A DNA stretch of 8,983 nt from JAAYZK01 sp964535025 (GTDB lineage: Bacteria > Planctomycetota > Phycisphaerae > SM23-33 > FEN-1343), in contig CAZHRW010000103.1 in the NCBI GenBank assembly GCA_964535025.1, positions 1 through 8,983 of the forward strand, read 5' to 3'. The notes beneath the pieces were generated by a model, which was given only the letters and a program-made list of their open reading frames with translations, ran no database searches and had not been told where the DNA came from. Each line of letters begins with the position of its first letter. Position 1 is the stretch's first letter. This document shows, piece after piece, positions 7,375-8,983 of the stretch. The position numbers were made by a program, and so were the translations under genes.

Positions 7375-7586
7375 CCGACCCGACTATCGAGAAACACTTT
7401 GAGGTGATCGAGGCCAAGCTCGACCGGCTCGATGAGGCCATTCGCGGCAACGGCAAACCCGGCATCCTGATCCGCCTGGACCGTCTGGAGCAGGACGCCA
7501 AGCGACAGGCCAAGCTGGTGTGGCTGATCGTCGGTGCAACTGTGGCGGCGGCGGTCTCCACACTCGTTCAATGGATCGCGGGGTAG
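7371..7586 (+). CDS. Small coiled-coil/single-membrane-segment phage protein (XhlA-like shape)
   Basis: A 71-residue protein starting at the ATG that overlaps the previous stop by four bases. Residues 5-45 form a charged amphipathic helix with heptad-like spacing (IEKHFEVIEAKLDRLDEAI and LIRLDRLEQDAKRQAKL), likely a coiled coil. Residues 46-67 (VWLIVGATVAAAVSTLVQWIA) are one membrane helix near the C-terminus. This order is that of XhlA/hemolysin-type phage proteins, which help holins or anchor lysis factors. In this place within the head-tail module it could also be an assembly accessory. An upstream in-frame ATG at 7311 would overlap the preceding gene by 64 bases and is rejected. Its TAG (7584-7586) directly abuts the stop of the opposing lipoprotein gene. 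Confidence 0.68.
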   Translation: MTDPTIEKHFEVIEAKLDRLDEAIRGNGKPGILIRLDRLEQDAKRQAKLVWLIVGATVAAAVSTLVQWIAG

Positions 7587-8006
7587 CTACATGCTGTACC
7601 CATGGAAATGTACTTGGCCATTCCCTCTGTCAACCAGAAGGAACTGAGACGCGGATCCCGTGGACTTCTTGTAGCAGTCTGCAGGAGCAGGAGCCCAGTC
7701 CGGGCCGAAGCTCCGAGAGAAACGCTTCGGAAGCTCAAACTCAGGCTTCGCATATGACCACACCACGGGCGTGTAGCCCTGGGCAAGGATAGCCTTGATT
7801 GTGGCGTCTGATGCAGTGAAACGAAGGTAGACAGAGTAGTCCTGCCAGATTGTTCCGGCTCCCTGGAGGTCTGTGATGCCAGCGGGCAGCGGCGACATCA
7901 CAAATCGCTGGAATGCGTCTTCTGGCGACTTCCATTCGTCTAGCGAAGAGGAGCACCCGGCGAAGAGCAGGGCCCCGAGCAAGCAGTTGGCTGGAGTTGT
8001 CTTCAT
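7587..8006 (-). CDS. Predicted lipoprotein, moron-like gene inside the phage operon
   Basis: A 139-residue protein encoded against the phage genes. It begins MKTTPANCLLGALLFAGCSSS: a short positive start, a hydrophobic stretch and a lipobox LFAGC with Cys18, so it should be exported, lipidated and membrane-anchored. The mature part has DEWKSPEDAFQRFVMSPLPAG, then WQDYSVYLRFTASDATIKAIL, QGYTPVVWSY and GPDWAPAPADCYKK. It looks like a compact folded domain of unknown function; I cannot name a family. The ATG at 8006 has GGAG a short distance upstream. An open frame extends further upstream to 8516, but that part is antisense to the next phage gene. Base composition is less GC-rich than its neighbours. 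Reverse orientation, own leader and foreign composition are the marks of a moron, possibly expressed in the lysogen to alter the cell surface; that role is inference. Confidence 0.72.
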   Translation of the reverse strand: MKTTPANCLLGALLFAGCSSSLDEWKSPEDAFQRFVMSPLPAGITDLQGAGTIWQDYSVYLRFTASDATIKAILAQGYTPVVWSYAKPEFELPKRFSRSFGPDWAPAPADCYKKSTGSASQFLLVDRGNGQVHFHGYSM

Positions 8007-8024
8007 CCTAATCTCCGAACAGCA

Positions 8025-8044
8025 TACTGGTCTTATCGCCAGTA
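8025..8044. promoter_or_regulatory. Small inverted repeat in the divergent lipoprotein/tail-gene gap
   Basis: TACTGG (8025-8030) and CCAGTA (8039-8044) mirror each other across eight bases, in the 51-base gap between the lipoprotein start (8006) and the GTG at 8058. It could be an operator or a hairpin at the start of the lipoprotein transcript. I see only a poor -10-like TATGCT on the minus strand (8026-8021). Short palindromes occur by chance, so this is tentative. Confidence 0.25.
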
Positions 8045-8057
8045 AGAAAGGTAGCAA

Positions 8058-8495
8058 GTGAGTCACGCTTTGGCAATCGCCGACGCCGTCGCCGCTGAGA
8101 TCAATGCCGCCGCGGCCGGCACGTTCAGCCAGGCCGTGGATGCCCAGAGGCGGGTGCTTCCCGTCCGGGAGCTGTCGGAACTGACGACGCTGAAGGTCAC
8201 TGTCGTGCCGAAGTCGATCGAGATCAGCGGTTCCACACGCAACGTCAGCCAGTACGACGTCGCCATCGACATCGGCATCCAGAAGAAACTGGGCAAGGAC
8301 CTCGACGCCGAGGTCCCGCCCCTGATGACGCTGGTGGACGAGATCGCCGAGTATCTGCGGAAGCGTCAACTGGCGGCCGCACCCTATGCCGCCTGGGTCC
8401 GCACGATGAACGACCCGGTCTATGTCCCCGAGCACCTGGCCGGTCAGCGCGTGTTCACGAGCCTGCTGACGGTCACCTACCGGGCCATGAGGTAA
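8058..8495 (+). CDS. Probable phage tail terminator/completion protein
   Basis: A 145-residue protein starting with GTG at 8058, with AAAGG at 8047-8051. A first helix (HALAIADAVAAEINAAAA) precedes strands around LPVRELSELTTLKVTVVPKS, and then YDVAIDIGIQKKLG. A central helix (PLMTLVDEIAEYLRKRQL) is followed by DPVYVPEHLAGQRVFTSLL and TVTYRAM at the C-terminus. The pattern of a helix, a V-x-V-x-P strand, Y-x-V-x-I-x-I-x-I-Q-K-K, LVxEI and a closing FTSxLTVTY strand recalls tail terminator or neck proteins that end the tail tube. Placement after the head-tail adaptor fits. Assignment is by shape and context, not a firm family match. It is separated from the preceding phage genes only by the opposing lipoprotein. 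Confidence 0.6.
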   Translation: MSHALAIADAVAAEINAAAAGTFSQAVDAQRRVLPVRELSELTTLKVTVVPKSIEISGSTRNVSQYDVAIDIGIQKKLGKDLDAEVPPLMTLVDEIAEYLRKRQLAAAPYAAWVRTMNDPVYVPEHLAGQRVFTSLLTVTYRAMR

Positions 8496-8499
8496 TCCA

Positions 8500-8754
8500 G
8501 TGAACAACACCATCATGCGACAGATCGACGTGACGGCCGCCTACCAGCCGCTGGTCGCCGACCGCCTGGTCGCCACCGTCACGATCTCCTGTCCGCCGAC
8601 GAACGCCGGCGTCGTGTACTTCCTCGGCGACGACGGCTCCGATGTACCCTGGCAGCCGGGTCAGTGGGAGACCCTCCATCGTGTGGACCTGTCGAGCATC
8701 CAGATCAAGGGCACTGTCGGCGACACGATTGTCCTTGTCGGAGGGACCTGGTGA
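8500..8754 (+). CDS. Small phage structural-module protein, unknown function
   Basis: An 84-residue protein starting with GTG at 8500; GAGGT at 8489-8493 gives six-base spacing. A later ATG at 8515 is possible but has no better site. The sequence looks all-beta: RQIDVTAAYQPLVADRLVATV, then TISCPPTNAGVVYFLGDDGSD and VPWQPGQWETLHRVDLSSIQI, ending KGTVGDTIVLVGGTW. Such short beta proteins (DDGSDVPWxPGxWxTxxxVxLxxIxVKG) occur between tail-completion and tail-sheath or tube genes in related prophages, as I recall; the role is unknown. It starts four bases after the preceding stop, and its TGA (8752-8754) overlaps the next ATG. Confidence 0.62.
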   Translation: MNNTIMRQIDVTAAYQPLVADRLVATVTISCPPTNAGVVYFLGDDGSDVPWQPGQWETLHRVDLSSIQIKGTVGDTIVLVGGTW

Positions 8755-8983
8755 TGCCGACACGGACCCCCCAGGAAACCCGCGCCCTGCTGTTCCCCAA
8801 GGCGACGTACCCGGTGGCCAAGCGCCTCGCGGCCCTGGACGACATCCCCTATATGCCCAAGGAAAACGCTCCAGCCGGCGCAATCCTGGTCCTGGGCGGG
8901 CGCGTGCGGATCGCCAACGGCAACCTTCTGGCGGGCTACAGGGGGTCATTGACGGCGGTCGGCGTGTTCAGCTTCCCGAAGGC
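8754..8983 (+). CDS. Phage protein, 3'-truncated by window edge, unknown function
   Basis: An open frame from the ATG at 8754, overlapping the previous stop by one base (TGATG), runs to the window end for 76 complete codons without a stop. It reads MPTRTPQETRALLFPKATYP, then VAKRLAALDDIPYMPKENAPAG, AILVLGGRVRIANGN and GYRGSLTAVGVFSFPK. A GTG at 8751 is in frame directly before the ATG and could be the start instead. G/C-rich third positions and the overlapping start agree with a real gene of the same operon. I do not recognise a family. Confidence 0.6.
   Translation, partial: MPTRTPQETRALLFPKATYPVAKRLAALDDIPYMPKENAPAGAILVLGGRVRIANGNLLAGYRGSLTAVGVFSFPK

Noticed and set aside
8007..8516. N-terminal extension of the lipoprotein frame to 8516
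   Set aside because: It lies antisense to the probable tail terminator, while a lipobox signal peptide with its own start fits at 8006.

Overview
The window looks like a chromosomal piece of a GC-rich, probably uncultured bacterium. A member of the Planctomycetota (Phycisphaerae-like) is my best guess. The reasons are strong G/C third-position bias, frequent GTG starts, CGAA-rich intergenic inverted repeats, and the style of the GyrB and group II reverse transcriptase proteins. This assignment is inference; no rRNA gene is present.

Left part (1-4118) is ordinary housekeeping DNA. It holds the C-terminal end of purH, an intergenic imperfect inverted repeat, a convergent PduO-type cob(I)alamin adenosyltransferase, a small divergent TPR protein, and a complete gyrB whose likely start is the GTG at 1635.

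Middle part (about 4119-6290) is a scrap-yard of truncated genes joined without regard to gene boundaries. It contains the C-terminal half of a TauE/SafE-type (TSUP) membrane transporter (minus strand), the RT5-RT7 core of a group II intron reverse transcriptase (plus), and the C-terminal part of a potassium-transport TrkA-N/TrkA-C/TrkA-C protein (minus). It ends with the N-terminal 89 or so residues of a Ca2+/Na+ antiporter (plus). A 48-bp perfect direct repeat lies on both sides of the TrkA fragment, and its second copy begins a few bases from the point where that gene is cut off.

Right part (about 6290-8983) is the head-to-tail junction of a tailed-phage structural operon, probably a Mu-like prophage. 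It runs from the C-terminal end of a major capsid protein through a DUF2190-type protein, a probable head-tail adaptor, a small coiled-coil/transmembrane protein and a probable tail terminator to two unassigned late proteins, the last running off the window. Genes are tightly packed with short overlaps. One oppositely oriented lipoprotein gene (7587-8006) sits inside this operon like a phage moron, its stop codon abutting the stop of the preceding phage gene.

The most unusual point is 6018-6617: a single open frame in which the antiporter N-terminus runs without a stop into the capsid C-terminus. Either a real deletion or recombination made a chimeric gene at the prophage edge, or the contig was misassembled there. 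I found no convincing new multi-gene defence or mobile system. The interest lies in the rearrangement junctions, the repeats, the chimeric frame and the moron.
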